From Dorea_A amylophila (GTDB lineage Bacteria > Bacillota > Clostridia > Lachnospirales > Lachnospiraceae): DNA of 64,000 bases. The stretch is from positions 62,001 to 126,000 of the forward strand of contig NZ_JAOQJW010000001.1 of assembly GCF_025567265.1 (NCBI RefSeq). The letters are read 5' to 3'. Positions 33,662 through 42,281 of this stretch are shown here, piece after piece. Numbering within the stretch: the first letter of the stretch is position 1; every line of letters starts with the position of its first letter. Made by a program: the position numbers and the translations under genes. The notes beneath the pieces were generated by a model. The model was given only the letters and a program-made list of their open reading frames with translations. It searched no databases and was not told where the DNA came from.

Positions 33662-35757
33662 ATGCCAACACAGAAAGAAGAGTTACGACTGAATACACAA
33701 CAGGATATGTCATCGGAGGATATGTATGTTTTAAAGGAACTGTTCACGGAATATGTATCATTATACCGGCTGGAACTGAATTCCGGAAAATATGAAATTC
33801 TGCGGCTGATTGCAAATACGAACGCAAAACAAATCGTCGGAGAGGAGTACAGAATATTTGCTGATTATGATGAATTTACAAGACGGTATGCAGAGACCTT
33901 TATTCCGGAAACGGAACAGGAGGAATTTTTAGACTGGCATAAGTGTGAAAATCTGAAAAAGAGACTTCAGGAGAAGGAAAGACTTACTTATTATTATCAC
34001 AGTGTTTCCAAAGACGGAAAAGACAGTTATTATGAGGCTTATGCAGTGAAAGGAAAGACAGACGGGAAAAATTTTTACATATTTCTGGGGTATCGGAACG
34101 TGGACGGTATTCTGTATAAAGAAAAAGCAATTCAGGAACAATTACAGAGGGCACTGGATGAAGCGAAACTAAGCAATGAGATTATAGAGGCTATTGCCAA
34201 AAGCTATCAGTATATTTCAAGAATTGATATTTCGAAAAACTGGTTTGAAGAAATTTCAAACCGGGCTGTTGAGAATATGAATTATAAAAAATCCGGAGAA
34301 GTGACTTCTGGCAACAGGAATGCATGCAAGAAGCTTGTGGCAGAAGAGTATCAGGAAGCATTTCTTAAATTTGCAGATATAACGACACTGCCTGTACGAA
34401 TGAAGAATGAAGAGACCATTGTGATGGAGTACCAGATGAAAGATGGCAACTGGCATAAACTTCGTTTTATCGAGAAGAAAAGGGACAAAGACGGTAATCT
34501 GACCCATGTATTGTGTGCGATTCGCAGTATCAGTGATGTTAAGAAAAAAGAACAGGAACTGTTACAGCAGGTTGCGGAAGCCAGGAAAGATGCAGCGCTT
34601 AAATCACGGTTTTTGTCTAATATGAGTCATGATATCCGGACACCGATAAATGGAATCATCGGTATGACCGAGCTTGCGGATCGTTATCCGGACAATCCGG
34701 AGATGCAGAAAAAATGTAGAGAGAAGCTTTTGGAATCCGCCAGGCATCTTGTTTCTATGGTAAATGATATTCTGGATATGAACAAGTTAGAGACGGAGCA
34801 ATTTGTCGAAAATGATATACCGTTTAATTTGGCGGTAGTGTTAAACCGAGTCAACACAGATCAACAGATGCAGGCAGGTAAAAAAAGATTGATTATGTTG
34901 TGGACTGGGAAAAATCGGAGCTGAATCATATGTATCTGACGGGAAATCCGGTTTATATAGAAAAACTTCTGACAGTAATTACTGATAATGCAGTGAAATT
35001 TACAAAGCCAGGCGGCAATGTGAGTGTGTGGTGCAGGAAAATATCGGAAGATGACGAGAGAGCGGTTTATGAATTTGGGTGTTCAGATAATGGAATTGGT
35101 ATGAGTGAGGAGTTTGCAGGACACGCATTTGAGATGTTTTCGCAGGAAAATAAGACAAGCCGGACACAGTATGAAGGTACCGGGCTAGGTCTTGCGATAG
35201 CGAAGAAGATTACAGAAAGACTTGGCGGGACAATTGAGATAAAGAGTAAAAAGAGCTGTGGAACAACTGTGACTATGACGATTCCATTTAAGACCGGGGT
35301 ACAGAATCTGATGCAATATACAGAAAATGTGAATACAGAAAGTACAGAAGATATTCCGTTGGAAGGCTTGCATGCATTGATCGCAGAAGATAATGAGTTG
35401 AATCTGGAGATTGCAAAGTTAATGCTGGAAGAGAAAGGAATCTGTGTAGAGTGTGCGGCAGACGGTAAAGAAGCAGTTGCGAAGTTTGAGGAGTCTGAAC
35501 CGGGATATTACGATGTGATTTTTATGGATATTATGATGCCGTATATGAATGGATGGGATGCGACAAGGAAGATCCGGACATTGCAAAGACCGGATGCGGA
35601 TAAGATACCAATCATAGCAATGAGTGCAAATGCGTTTGCAGAAGATATCATTAACAGCCATATTTCAGGGATGAACTGGCATCTTACAAAGCCTATTGAT
35701 GCAGATAAACTGATGACGGCACTGAAGGAGTGTATAAGAAAAAATAATATCAGATGA
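33662..35757 (+). pseudogene. Hybrid sensor histidine kinase split by a -1 frameshift in an A7 run
   Basis: Two overlapping frames together encode a hybrid kinase of about 700 residues. The first (33662-34924, ATG behind GAGGAGAAATAT) has an N-terminal sensory region without membrane helices, then the HisKA box FLSNMSHDIRTPINGIIGM with phospho-acceptor His323. The second frame (entering before 34900) supplies the ATPase (DNAVKFTKPGG, EGTGLGLAIAKKITERLGG) and a receiver domain with the phospho-acceptor Asp in VIFMDIMMPYMNGWD. The frames meet at seven A (34880-34886); one extra A, or a -1 slip, gives a continuous KKKIDYVVDWEK. Otherwise all motifs look intact, so it could be a recent mutation, a sequencing error, or a gene rescued by slippage. 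Confidence 0.85.
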
Positions 35758-35864
35758 TGGTATAAGGCTGCAAAAGATTGTTGAAAAAAGTAAAGAGGAA
35801 GATTAGAATATGCTATAGAGAAATCTGTAGCATATTTTAAGTATGTGGGAAAGAAGGAGAACTT

Positions 35865-37046
35865 ATGTATAATTTTAATTATTACACACCGACCAAAGTT
35901 GTATTTGGAAAGAATACAGAAGACCAATGTGGAGAACTCGTAAAGGAACAGGGCTGTAAAAAAGTTCTGATTCATTATGGAAGTGGAAGTGTCAGACGTT
36001 CCGGGCTTTTAGATAAAGTGAAGGCTTCTCTGGATGATGCAGAGGTAGATTATATAGAACTTGGAGGAGCAGTACCGAATCCAAGACTTTCTCTGGTGTA
36101 TGAAGGAATCGAGCTTGCAAAGAAAGAAGGTGTAGATTTCATTCTTGCAGTAGGCGGAGGAAGTGCGATTGATTCCGCAAAAGCAATCGGATATGGAGTA
36201 GCCAATGAAGGGGATGTATGGGATTTCTATGACAGAAAGCGTCAGGCAACAGGCTGTCTTCCGATTGGGGTTGTACTTACAATCGCAGCAACCGGAAGCG
36301 AGATGAGTAATTCTTCTGTTATTACAAAAGAAGAAGGATGGGTCAAGAGAGGATACAGCAGTGATTATGGAAGACCGCGTTTTGCGATCATGAATCCGGA
36401 ACTTACCATGACACTGCCAGATTATCAGACTGCATGCGGATGTACGGATATCTTGATGCATACGATGGAACGTTATTTTACAAATGGCGGGAATATGGAG
36501 ATTACAGACAGCATTGCAGAAGGTCTGATGCGTACCGTAATTGAAAATGCAAGAATTCTGATCCGTGATCCGAAGAACTACGATGCCCGGGCAGAAGTGA
36601 TGTGGGCAGGAAGTTTGTCGCATAATGGTCTGACCGGCTGCGGCGCTGTCGTCGGAGGAGACTTCGCATCTCATGCGTTGGAACATGAGATAGGAGGAAT
36701 CTATGATGTGGCACATGGTGCTGGACTTGCTGCAATCTGGGGATCCTGGGCAAGATATGTATACAAAGACTGTCTTCCAAGATTCGAAAAGTTTGCGATG
36801 AATGTTATGCAGGTGGATCCGGAAGGAACAGCCGATGATGTGGCCTTACGCGGAATAGAGGCAATGGAAGATTTCTACCGTGAGATTAAAATGCCAACAT
36901 CTATCCATGAACTTGGCATTGATCCGGGCGATGATGAGTTGAAACTGATGGCACATAAATGCAGTATCGGATGCAAGGGAAGCAAAGGATCAGCGAAGGT
37001 GCTGCATGAAGAAGATATGTATGAGATATATAAAGCGGCATTATAG
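35865..37046 (+). CDS. Iron-containing alcohol dehydrogenase (butanol dehydrogenase-like)
   Basis: A 393-residue NAD(P)H-dependent group III alcohol dehydrogenase, close to the clostridial BdhA/YugJ type. The N-terminus YYTPTKVVFGKNTEDQ and the nucleotide-binding GGGSAIDSAKAIGYG are typical. Iron ligands lie in CGCTDILMHTMERYF and HALEHEIGGIYDVAHGAGLA. It reduces aldehydes (butyraldehyde, acetaldehyde or methylglyoxal-like) in the cytosol during fermentation; the exact substrate is inferred. The ribosome site is GAAGGAGAACTT. Repeat copy 3 begins 5 bases after the stop. Confidence 0.94.
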   Translation: MYNFNYYTPTKVVFGKNTEDQCGELVKEQGCKKVLIHYGSGSVRRSGLLDKVKASLDDAEVDYIELGGAVPNPRLSLVYEGIELAKKEGVDFILAVGGGSAIDSAKAIGYGVANEGDVWDFYDRKRQATGCLPIGVVLTIAATGSEMSNSSVITKEEGWVKRGYSSDYGRPRFAIMNPELTMTLPDYQTACGCTDILMHTMERYFTNGGNMEITDSIAEGLMRTVIENARILIRDPKNYDARAEVMWAGSLSHNGLTGCGAVVGGDFASHALEHEIGGIYDVAHGAGLAAIWGSWARYVYKDCLPRFEKFAMNVMQVDPEGTADDVALRGIEAMEDFYREIKMPTSIHELGIDPGDDELKLMAHKCSIGCKGSKGSAKVLHEEDMYEIYKAAL

Positions 37047-37051
37047 GAGAA

Positions 37052-37500
37052 TTGGGATTTAATTTATTAACTGGGAAGTGGCCTCTCAGTCCTTGAAGGA
37101 AACAATAGATAAGGCTTCTTGTTCAGGTTCCATACCATAAGAAACACTAAGAGAGTCAGAATCACCTAAAAGCAAAGGAACTACGCTCAAACTCGGCGTT
37201 CGCCTCAAACACGTTCGCTTCGTTCCTTTAACGGTGCTTCTGACTCTCTAACTATTTCTAATGGCATTCCACATTCACAATAATCCTTATCTATTGTTTC
37301 CTTCAAGTCGTGACTGGCAGCGNNNNNNNNNNNNNNNNNNNNNNNNNNNNNNNNNNNNNNNNNNNNNNNNNNNNNNNNNNNNNNNNNNNNNNNNNNNNNN
37401 NNNNNNNNNNNNNNNNNNNNNNNNNNNNNNNNNNNTAAGGCATTTGATACACACGGAATAAAGCTTCGGGTAGCCACAGCCTTCCTGAATTAAATCCCAA
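37052..37500. repeat. Large hairpin-rich interspersed repeat, copy 3 (gapped, shortened)
   Basis: The left end, hairpin A and both 13-bp terminal inverted repeats match copies 1 and 2. A run of 113 N (37323-37435) replaces hairpin C, where copy 1 has 75 bases. After the gap the sequence passes directly from GGAATAAAGCTT to CGGGTAGCC, so hairpin B is missing, by deletion or by assembly collapse. It sits between the iron alcohol dehydrogenase (+) and yoaK (-). The right terminal repeat provides the last two codons and the stop of yoaK. Confidence 0.88.
37323..37435. other. Assembly gap (113 N)
   Basis: A run of undetermined bases inside repeat copy 3. The gap length is likely an estimate, since the corresponding segment of copy 1 is 75 bases long. 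Any ORF reaching into it is an artefact. Confidence 0.99.
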
Positions 37501-38167
37501 CATCAGCCTCAAGTATCTCTGCCTCACCAATCGGAAGCACCAGACAGGTGGCTGTAATGAGCGGCACGAATGTAAACCATATTCCATGAATTCCGGCGTG
37601 CTTTACTGCAAAATATCCGGCAAGAACTCCTAGATGGAAGAAAATTAGTGTACCTGTAAAAAGCCATGCGCGTTTTTTCTGTGACTGATCATGAGTCATA
37701 TGATATCTCATCCACGCAAGAATGGTCTGTTTGTAGTTATTTGTCGAAAAGATGGTGGAACTGTTATAACATTCCGGAGTAGTAAACGTCTGCCACTGGT
37801 ATGCATTCAGGATGAATACAGGGAACAGTGCGATCAATGGATGAACGGATGACGGAATGATTCCGGCAATCCATACACAGACAGTTTCTATCACCAGCGC
37901 GATATAAGATTTTACGGAGGAAAAACGTTCCCCGATTAAGAAAGCTGCAATGATTGCAAGACCATATAAAATAAAAATCGCCAGACGCAGAAAAGCATCT
38001 GTCAGATTCATTTCAGCAAAATTTAAGATCATTTCAATCAGATTCATGGTCTGTGCGGCACCGAAGTTACCACCGCGGACTAAGATGGCGTAGACACCGG
38101 TCAGTCCGCCGATAAATGCAAGGTTTATGTGCAGTAATGCGCGTTTATGATTATGTATCCAATTCAT
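37490..38167 (-). CDS. YoaK/DUF1275 family membrane protein
   Basis: A 225-residue integral membrane protein of the YoaK (DUF1275) family with about six hydrophobic helices. It begins MNWIHNHKRALLHINLAFIG and contains GNFGAAQTMNLIEMILNFAE and FSTNNYKQTILAWMRY, as in other members. Function is unknown; a transport role is only suspected. The start was placed at 38167; the longer frame to 38464 overlaps the divergent ligase promoter. The last codons (Gly-Ile-stop) are read from the terminus of repeat copy 3, so the native C-terminus may have been replaced on insertion. Confidence 0.85.
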   Translation of the reverse strand: MNWIHNHKRALLHINLAFIGGLTGVYAILVRGGNFGAAQTMNLIEMILNFAEMNLTDAFLRLAIFILYGLAIIAAFLIGERFSSVKSYIALVIETVCVWIAGIIPSSVHPLIALFPVFILNAYQWQTFTTPECYNSSTIFSTNNYKQTILAWMRYHMTHDQSQKKRAWLFTGTLIFFHLGVLAGYFAVKHAGIHGIWFTFVPLITATCLVLPIGEAEILEADVGI

Positions 38168-38263
38168 TTTTATCACCCGTTGCCTATTATAGGCTGGGGA
38201 AACAGAAAAATCAAACAAAAGTGCAGAAAAATTCGATTGAATGGAAAATAATACAAATATAGA

Positions 38264-38292
38264 TTGACATTTGAAGGAAAGTTGAGTATTAT
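38264..38292 (+). promoter_or_regulatory. Sigma-A promoter of the acyl-CoA ligase gene
   Basis: TTGACA (38264-38269) and TATTAT (38287-38292) are spaced 17 bases apart. This leaves a leader of about 95 bases before the ATG at 38394, in which I see only a weak AGCG/CGCT pairing. Confidence 0.85.
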
Positions 38293-38393
38293 AGACTTTA
38301 ATGAATAAAAGCGTTAAAGTACGAAAGCCAAAGACGCTAAGAATCATATAAAACATAATAAATATGAAATGAACACGAAAGGGGAATTTTCCA

Positions 38394-40028
38394 ATGCCGA
38401 TTACAGATATATTGGAGAAAAACTGCCGCCTGTACGGAGACGATGTTGCGCTGGTAGAGATCAATCCGGAGATGCCGGAGACAAAAAGAACTACATGGAA
38501 GGAGTTTGACCTGATTGAACCATCCCGTGCAGCTTATTACAGAAGAGAAATTACATGGAATGTATTTAACGAAAAGGCAAATAGATTTGCCAATCTGCTG
38601 GTTGAAAGAGGAATAAAAAAAGGAGAAAAAGTGGGGATTCTCCTGATGAACTGTCTGGAATGGCTGCCAATCTATTTCGGAATCCTGAAGACCGGAGCAC
38701 TGGCGGTACCTTTGAATTTCCGTTATTCTGCGGATGAGATTAAGTATTGTGTAGAACTTGCAGAGATAGATATTCTGGTATTTGGGCCGGAGTTCATCGG
38801 ACGAGTAGAGGAGATTGCAGACGAGATCAGTAAAGGACGTCTGTTATATTTTGTAGGAGACGGATGTCCCGGTTTTGCGGAGGATTACAATGCGCATACA
38901 GCTAACTGCTCCAGTCAGTCACCTAAGATTGATGTGAACGACGATGACGATGCAGCTATTTATTTTTCATCCGGAACAACAGGATTTCCGAAGGCAATCC
39001 TGCATAATCATGAATCGTTGATGCATGCGGCAAAAGCAGAACAGAATCATCACGGTCAGACAAAAGACGATGTGTTTTTGTGTATTCCGCCGTTGTATCA
39101 TACCGGAGCCAAGATGCACTGGTTTGGCAGTCTTCTGACTGGTGGAAAGGCAGTATTGTTAAAAGGAACAAGTCCAAAGACAATTTTACAGGCTGTATCT
39201 GAAGAACACTGTACAATCGTATGGCTGTTAGTACCATGGGCGCAGGATCTTCTGCTTGCACTTGACAACAAAGAACTGGACATTGCAGATTATGATCTGG
39301 AGCAGTGGAGACTGATGCATATCGGAGCACAACCGGTACCGCCAAGTCTGATCAAACATTGGAAAGAATACTTCCCAAATCACAAATACGACACGAACTA
39401 TGGTCTGAGTGAGTCTATCGGACCTGGATGTGTACATCTTGGAGTGGACAATATTGATAAAGTAGGAGCTATCGGAAAAGCCGGATATGGATGGGAAACG
39501 AAGATTATTGATGAACAGGGTGAGCCTGTAAAACAGGGCGAGACCGGAGAACTTGCAGTCAAAGGACCTGGAGTCATGACCTGTTATTACAGAGATCCAA
39601 GAGCAACCGCAGAAGTTCTGCATGATGGATGGTTATATACCGGAGATATGGCGATGGAAGATGAAGATGGCTTTATCTTTCTGGTTGACCGTAAGAAAGA
39701 TGTTATCATCAGTGGCGGTGAGAATATCTATCCGGTGCAGATCGAAGATTTCCTGCGTACCAACGAGGCAATTCTGGATGTAGCTGTTATCGGGCTTGCT
39801 GATCACAGACTGGGCGAGATATCTGCGGCGATCATTGAACTGAAGCCGGGAGTAGAATGTACGGAAGAGGATATTCAGGAATTCTGTAAGAAGCTTCCAA
39901 GATATAAGAGACCACGGAAGATTATATTTGCAGATGTCCCACGTAATCCTACCGGAAAGATTGAAAAACCAAAGCTTCGTGCGAAATACGGAGCAACACA
40001 GCTGGTTGCAGCACAGAACCAGGGATAA
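38394..40028 (+). CDS. Acyl-CoA synthetase (AMP-dependent ligase)
   Basis: A 544-residue adenylate-forming enzyme that activates a carboxylic acid with ATP and transfers it to CoA. The P-loop YFSSGTTGFPKAILHNHES, the YGLSES block, the hinge region LYTGDMAMEDEDGFIFLVDRKKD and the catalytic Lys in PRNPTGKIEKPKLR are all intact. It resembles medium- or long-chain fatty acid and aromatic acid CoA ligases; substrate cannot be chosen. It is a single gene with its own promoter (38264) and terminator (40042). The ribosome site is AAAGGGGAA. Confidence 0.92.
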   Translation: MPITDILEKNCRLYGDDVALVEINPEMPETKRTTWKEFDLIEPSRAAYYRREITWNVFNEKANRFANLLVERGIKKGEKVGILLMNCLEWLPIYFGILKTGALAVPLNFRYSADEIKYCVELAEIDILVFGPEFIGRVEEIADEISKGRLLYFVGDGCPGFAEDYNAHTANCSSQSPKIDVNDDDDAAIYFSSGTTGFPKAILHNHESLMHAAKAEQNHHGQTKDDVFLCIPPLYHTGAKMHWFGSLLTGGKAVLLKGTSPKTILQAVSEEHCTIVWLLVPWAQDLLLALDNKELDIADYDLEQWRLMHIGAQPVPPSLIKHWKEYFPNHKYDTNYGLSESIGPGCVHLGVDNIDKVGAIGKAGYGWETKIIDEQGEPVKQGETGELAVKGPGVMTCYYRDPRATAEVLHDGWLYTGDMAMEDEDGFIFLVDRKKDVIISGGENIYPVQIEDFLRTNEAILDVAVIGLADHRLGEISAAIIELKPGVECTEEDIQEFCKKLPRYKRPRKIIFADVPRNPTGKIEKPKLRAKYGATQLVAAQNQG

Positions 40029-40041
40029 TGAAAAGTATCAG

Positions 40042-40092
40042 AAATGTCATTTCTTTTGCAAGGAAAACTTTGTAGGGAGATGACATTTTTTT
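40042..40092 (+). terminator. Terminator after the acyl-CoA ligase gene
   Basis: AAATGTCAT (40042-40050) pairs with ATGACATTT (40080-40088) and is followed by further T. The 3' arm overlaps the -35 of the next promoter (ATGACA, then TATAAT at 40104-40109). Confidence 0.75.
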
Positions 40093-40149
40093 ACAGACGT
40101 GTTTATAATAGTGAGAATGAAAAATAAGCAGACTGGAGCTGAAGATAGA

Positions 40150-40767
40150 ATGAATCAGAATGAGAAAAAAGAAATGAAGATCCGAATTGCAAAAGAGGAA
40201 GATGCGGAAGCACTGCTTGCAATCTATGCGCCTTATATCGAGCACACAGTTATTACATATGAGTATGATGTGCCGACCGTGGAAGAATTCCGAGGAAGAA
40301 TCAGACGCGTGCTGGAGAGATATCCATATCTTGTGGCAGAGTTAAATGGGGAAATATGCGGATATGCATATGCAAGTGCCTTTCACGACAGACCGGCAGG
40401 TGGATGGAATGTAGAGACATCTATCTATGTGGACCAAAATAAAAAAGGAATGGGAATCGGAACAGCACTGTATGATAAGCTAGAGAAGATATTAAAGAGG
40501 CAAAATGTACTGAATATGAATGCGTGTATCGCCTGTACGGAAATAGAAGATGAATATTTGACCAATGCAAGTATTCGTTATCATGAACATCTGGGATATC
40601 GTATGGTCGGCTGGTTTACAAACTGTGGTTATAAATTCCACAGGTGGTATAATCTGGCGTGGATGGAAAAAGAGATTGGAGAGCACGTGGCAGATCAGCC
40701 GCCGGTGATTGCTTTTCCGGAGATTGTGAGAGATATTTCTTTACAGAACGGAGAACTACGTTTATAA
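40150..40767 (+). CDS. GNAT family N-acetyltransferase (phosphinothricin acetyltransferase-like)
   Basis: A 205-residue acetyl-CoA-dependent acetyltransferase. The first strand/helix pattern IRIAKEEDAEALLAIYAPYIEHT and the later ETSIYVDQNKKGMGIGTALY, where the CoA pyrophosphate loop is QNKKGMG, are typical of the PAT/YwnH-like subgroup that acetylates amino compounds such as phosphinothricin or methionine sulfone. The actual substrate is unknown. The start at 40150 follows TGGAGCTGAAGATAGA. The longer frame from 40099 would begin upstream of the -10 at 40104 and is rejected. Confidence 0.88.
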   Translation: MNQNEKKEMKIRIAKEEDAEALLAIYAPYIEHTVITYEYDVPTVEEFRGRIRRVLERYPYLVAELNGEICGYAYASAFHDRPAGGWNVETSIYVDQNKKGMGIGTALYDKLEKILKRQNVLNMNACIACTEIEDEYLTNASIRYHEHLGYRMVGWFTNCGYKFHRWYNLAWMEKEIGEHVADQPPVIAFPEIVRDISLQNGELRL

Positions 40768-40904
40768 TATGCATGTTAAAATAAGTGAAAATACAAGGTT
40801 TCTCCGAAGCCTTCATACCTAAGATCACATAAAGTATCATATCTGAGACGTTGATGTATGCAAAATGAAATCAAAATCAGACATAATAAAAGAATTGTGA
40901 TGAT

Positions 40905-41029
40905 GGGATGTTGGCCAGGAACGGCAGATATGTCAGTTCCTCAGGGTAGATGTGGAAACGTATCTGCCTCCCGCATATTTGGAAAGGAGAGCAGCACCTG
41001 AGATATACAAGAGAAGTTGCCGGATGTCC
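40905..41029 (+). ncRNA. Moco riboswitch aptamer (molybdenum/tungsten cofactor RNA motif)
   Basis: The leader of the Moco operon carries the conserved core of the Moco RNA motif. A short hairpin (GTAGAT with GTATCTGC) runs straight into CTCCCG, followed by a variable linker and TTTGGAAAGG, as in the E. coli moaA leader. An upstream hairpin GGAAC/GTTCC precedes CAGGG, and the ends can close through TTGGC (40911-40915) with GCCGG (41019-41023). Every gene downstream makes the cofactor or imports molybdate, which fits. Whether it answers to the molybdenum or the tungsten form cannot be told. Confidence 0.85.
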
Positions 41030-41041
41030 AAGCATCTGTAA

Positions 41042-41083
41042 AGAACTGCCAGTGGCAGATTTTTTGAATATATGGCAAGTTCT
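41042..41083 (+). promoter_or_regulatory. Riboswitch expression platform: terminator 1 and competing antiterminator
   Basis: CTGCC-AGT-GGCAG (41046-41058) followed by ATTTTTT forms a short intrinsic terminator. Its 5' arm is also part of AGAACTGCCA (41042-41051), which can pair with TGGCAAGTTCT (41073-41083) with one bulge. The two structures exclude each other, as expected of a transcriptional switch. Confidence 0.6.
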
Positions 41084-41092
41084 CTGTGTCTG

Positions 41093-41124
41093 CCTGCTCT
41101 TTTTTCGGAAAGAGCAGGTTTTTT
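41093..41124 (+). terminator. Terminator 2 of the Moco riboswitch leader
   Basis: CCTGCTCTTT pairs with AAAGAGCAGG and is followed by six T. It ends 5 bases before the mobA start codon. The AGCAGG of the 3' arm is the only ribosome-site-like sequence, so folding would block both elongation and translation. Confidence 0.85.
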
Positions 41125-41129
41125 ATATT

Positions 41130-42245
41130 ATGAATGAAGAATTGGATAAGATAAAGTCCGGATCCAGCGCAGTGATACTTTGCGGAGGGAAAAGCACCCG
41201 GATGAATCAGGATAAAGCAGGACTTTTGATTGGGAAGAAGACATTTTTACAACAGATAGAGAAAAATCTAAAAGACGCAGATGAGATATTGCTCTCGGTA
41301 AAAGACCGGCGGGATTATCCTGAGATAGGAGCAAGGCATATCGAAGACCGGGAAGCGGATAAGGGTCCGCTTATGGGACTCTGCTCGGTGTTGGAAGAAT
41401 GCAGTTATGATAAGGTCTGGGTAATGTCCTGTGATATGCCGTTGGTTAACTGGGATACGGCACAGGAACTGGAACATTATCTGACAGATGGAATCGATGC
41501 AGTAATCCCGGTAGACAGAACCGGAAAGAAATACGTTCTCTGTGCATGGTATCGGAAATCTATACTGGAGATTCTGAAAGAACAGATGGGATCCGGAGAT
41601 TTGAAGGTAAAGCACCTGCTGGGGCGTCTGAGAGTGTGTTATGTAGCTGTAGAAGGATTGACGGATGGAAGCCGTAAATTCCAAAATATCAATACCAGGG
41701 AGGAATATCAGACGTTTACAGAAAGATTAGAAGTCAGTCCGGAAAAAAAACTGCACACAGATATTCCGATTGTATCTTTTGTCGCATATTCCGGCACCGG
41801 TAAGACGACATTTTTGGAAAGATTAATTCCAAAGCTGAAAGCACGGGGACTTAAGATCGCAATTGTGAAACATGACGGACACCGATTTGAAATTGACCAC
41901 GAAGGAAAAGACAGTGACCGTTTCACAAAAGCCGGGGCAGATGTGACGGGACTGATCTCATCGGAAAAAGCGGTATTGATGGAAAACAGGCAGACAGATC
42001 CGGAGAAATTTCTGAAAAAGATAGACGGAGTAGATCTGATCCTGACGGAAGGATTTAAACAAGGACCATGGCCGAAGATTATGCTGCACCGGAAGGGGAC
42101 CGGAAAAACCATGCCGCTATTGCCAGAAGAATGTCTGGCAGTGATCAGTGATGTGGAGATTCTGGATTGCGAAAATGTCTTCACATTGGAAGAGATAGAG
42201 AAAACGGCAGATTTTTTATTCCGCTATATACAGAATATATCATGA
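41130..42245 (+). CDS. Molybdenum cofactor guanylyltransferase MobA fused to MobB
   Basis: A 371-residue bifunctional protein. Residues 1-195 are MobA, which links GMP to molybdopterin; the signature is VILCGGKSTRMNQDKAGL and the metal-binding Asp lies in MSCDMPLVNWD. Residues about 205-371 are MobB, a GTP-binding partner with the P-loop YSGTGKTTFLERL and IVKHDGHRFEIDHEGKDS. The start was placed at ATG 41130, after the leader terminator; the open frame back to 40950 is riboswitch sequence. It is the first gene of the Moco operon. Confidence 0.93.
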   Translation: MNEELDKIKSGSSAVILCGGKSTRMNQDKAGLLIGKKTFLQQIEKNLKDADEILLSVKDRRDYPEIGARHIEDREADKGPLMGLCSVLEECSYDKVWVMSCDMPLVNWDTAQELEHYLTDGIDAVIPVDRTGKKYVLCAWYRKSILEILKEQMGSGDLKVKHLLGRLRVCYVAVEGLTDGSRKFQNINTREEYQTFTERLEVSPEKKLHTDIPIVSFVAYSGTGKTTFLERLIPKLKARGLKIAIVKHDGHRFEIDHEGKDSDRFTKAGADVTGLISSEKAVLMENRQTDPEKFLKKIDGVDLILTEGFKQGPWPKIMLHRKGTGKTMPLLPEECLAVISDVEILDCENVFTLEEIEKTADFLFRYIQNIS

Positions 42246-42281
42246 TAATAATGTAAACAAAAAGAAAATGAGGAGAAAAAT

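Noticed and set aside
37205..37587. Short ORFs containing undetermined residues
   Set aside because: They cross the run of Ns at 37323-37435 and are artefacts of the gap.
40950..41129. N-terminal extension of the MobA-MobB frame
   Set aside because: This stretch is the Moco aptamer and terminators. The extended peptide has no resemblance to MobA, and the family start fits ATG 41130.
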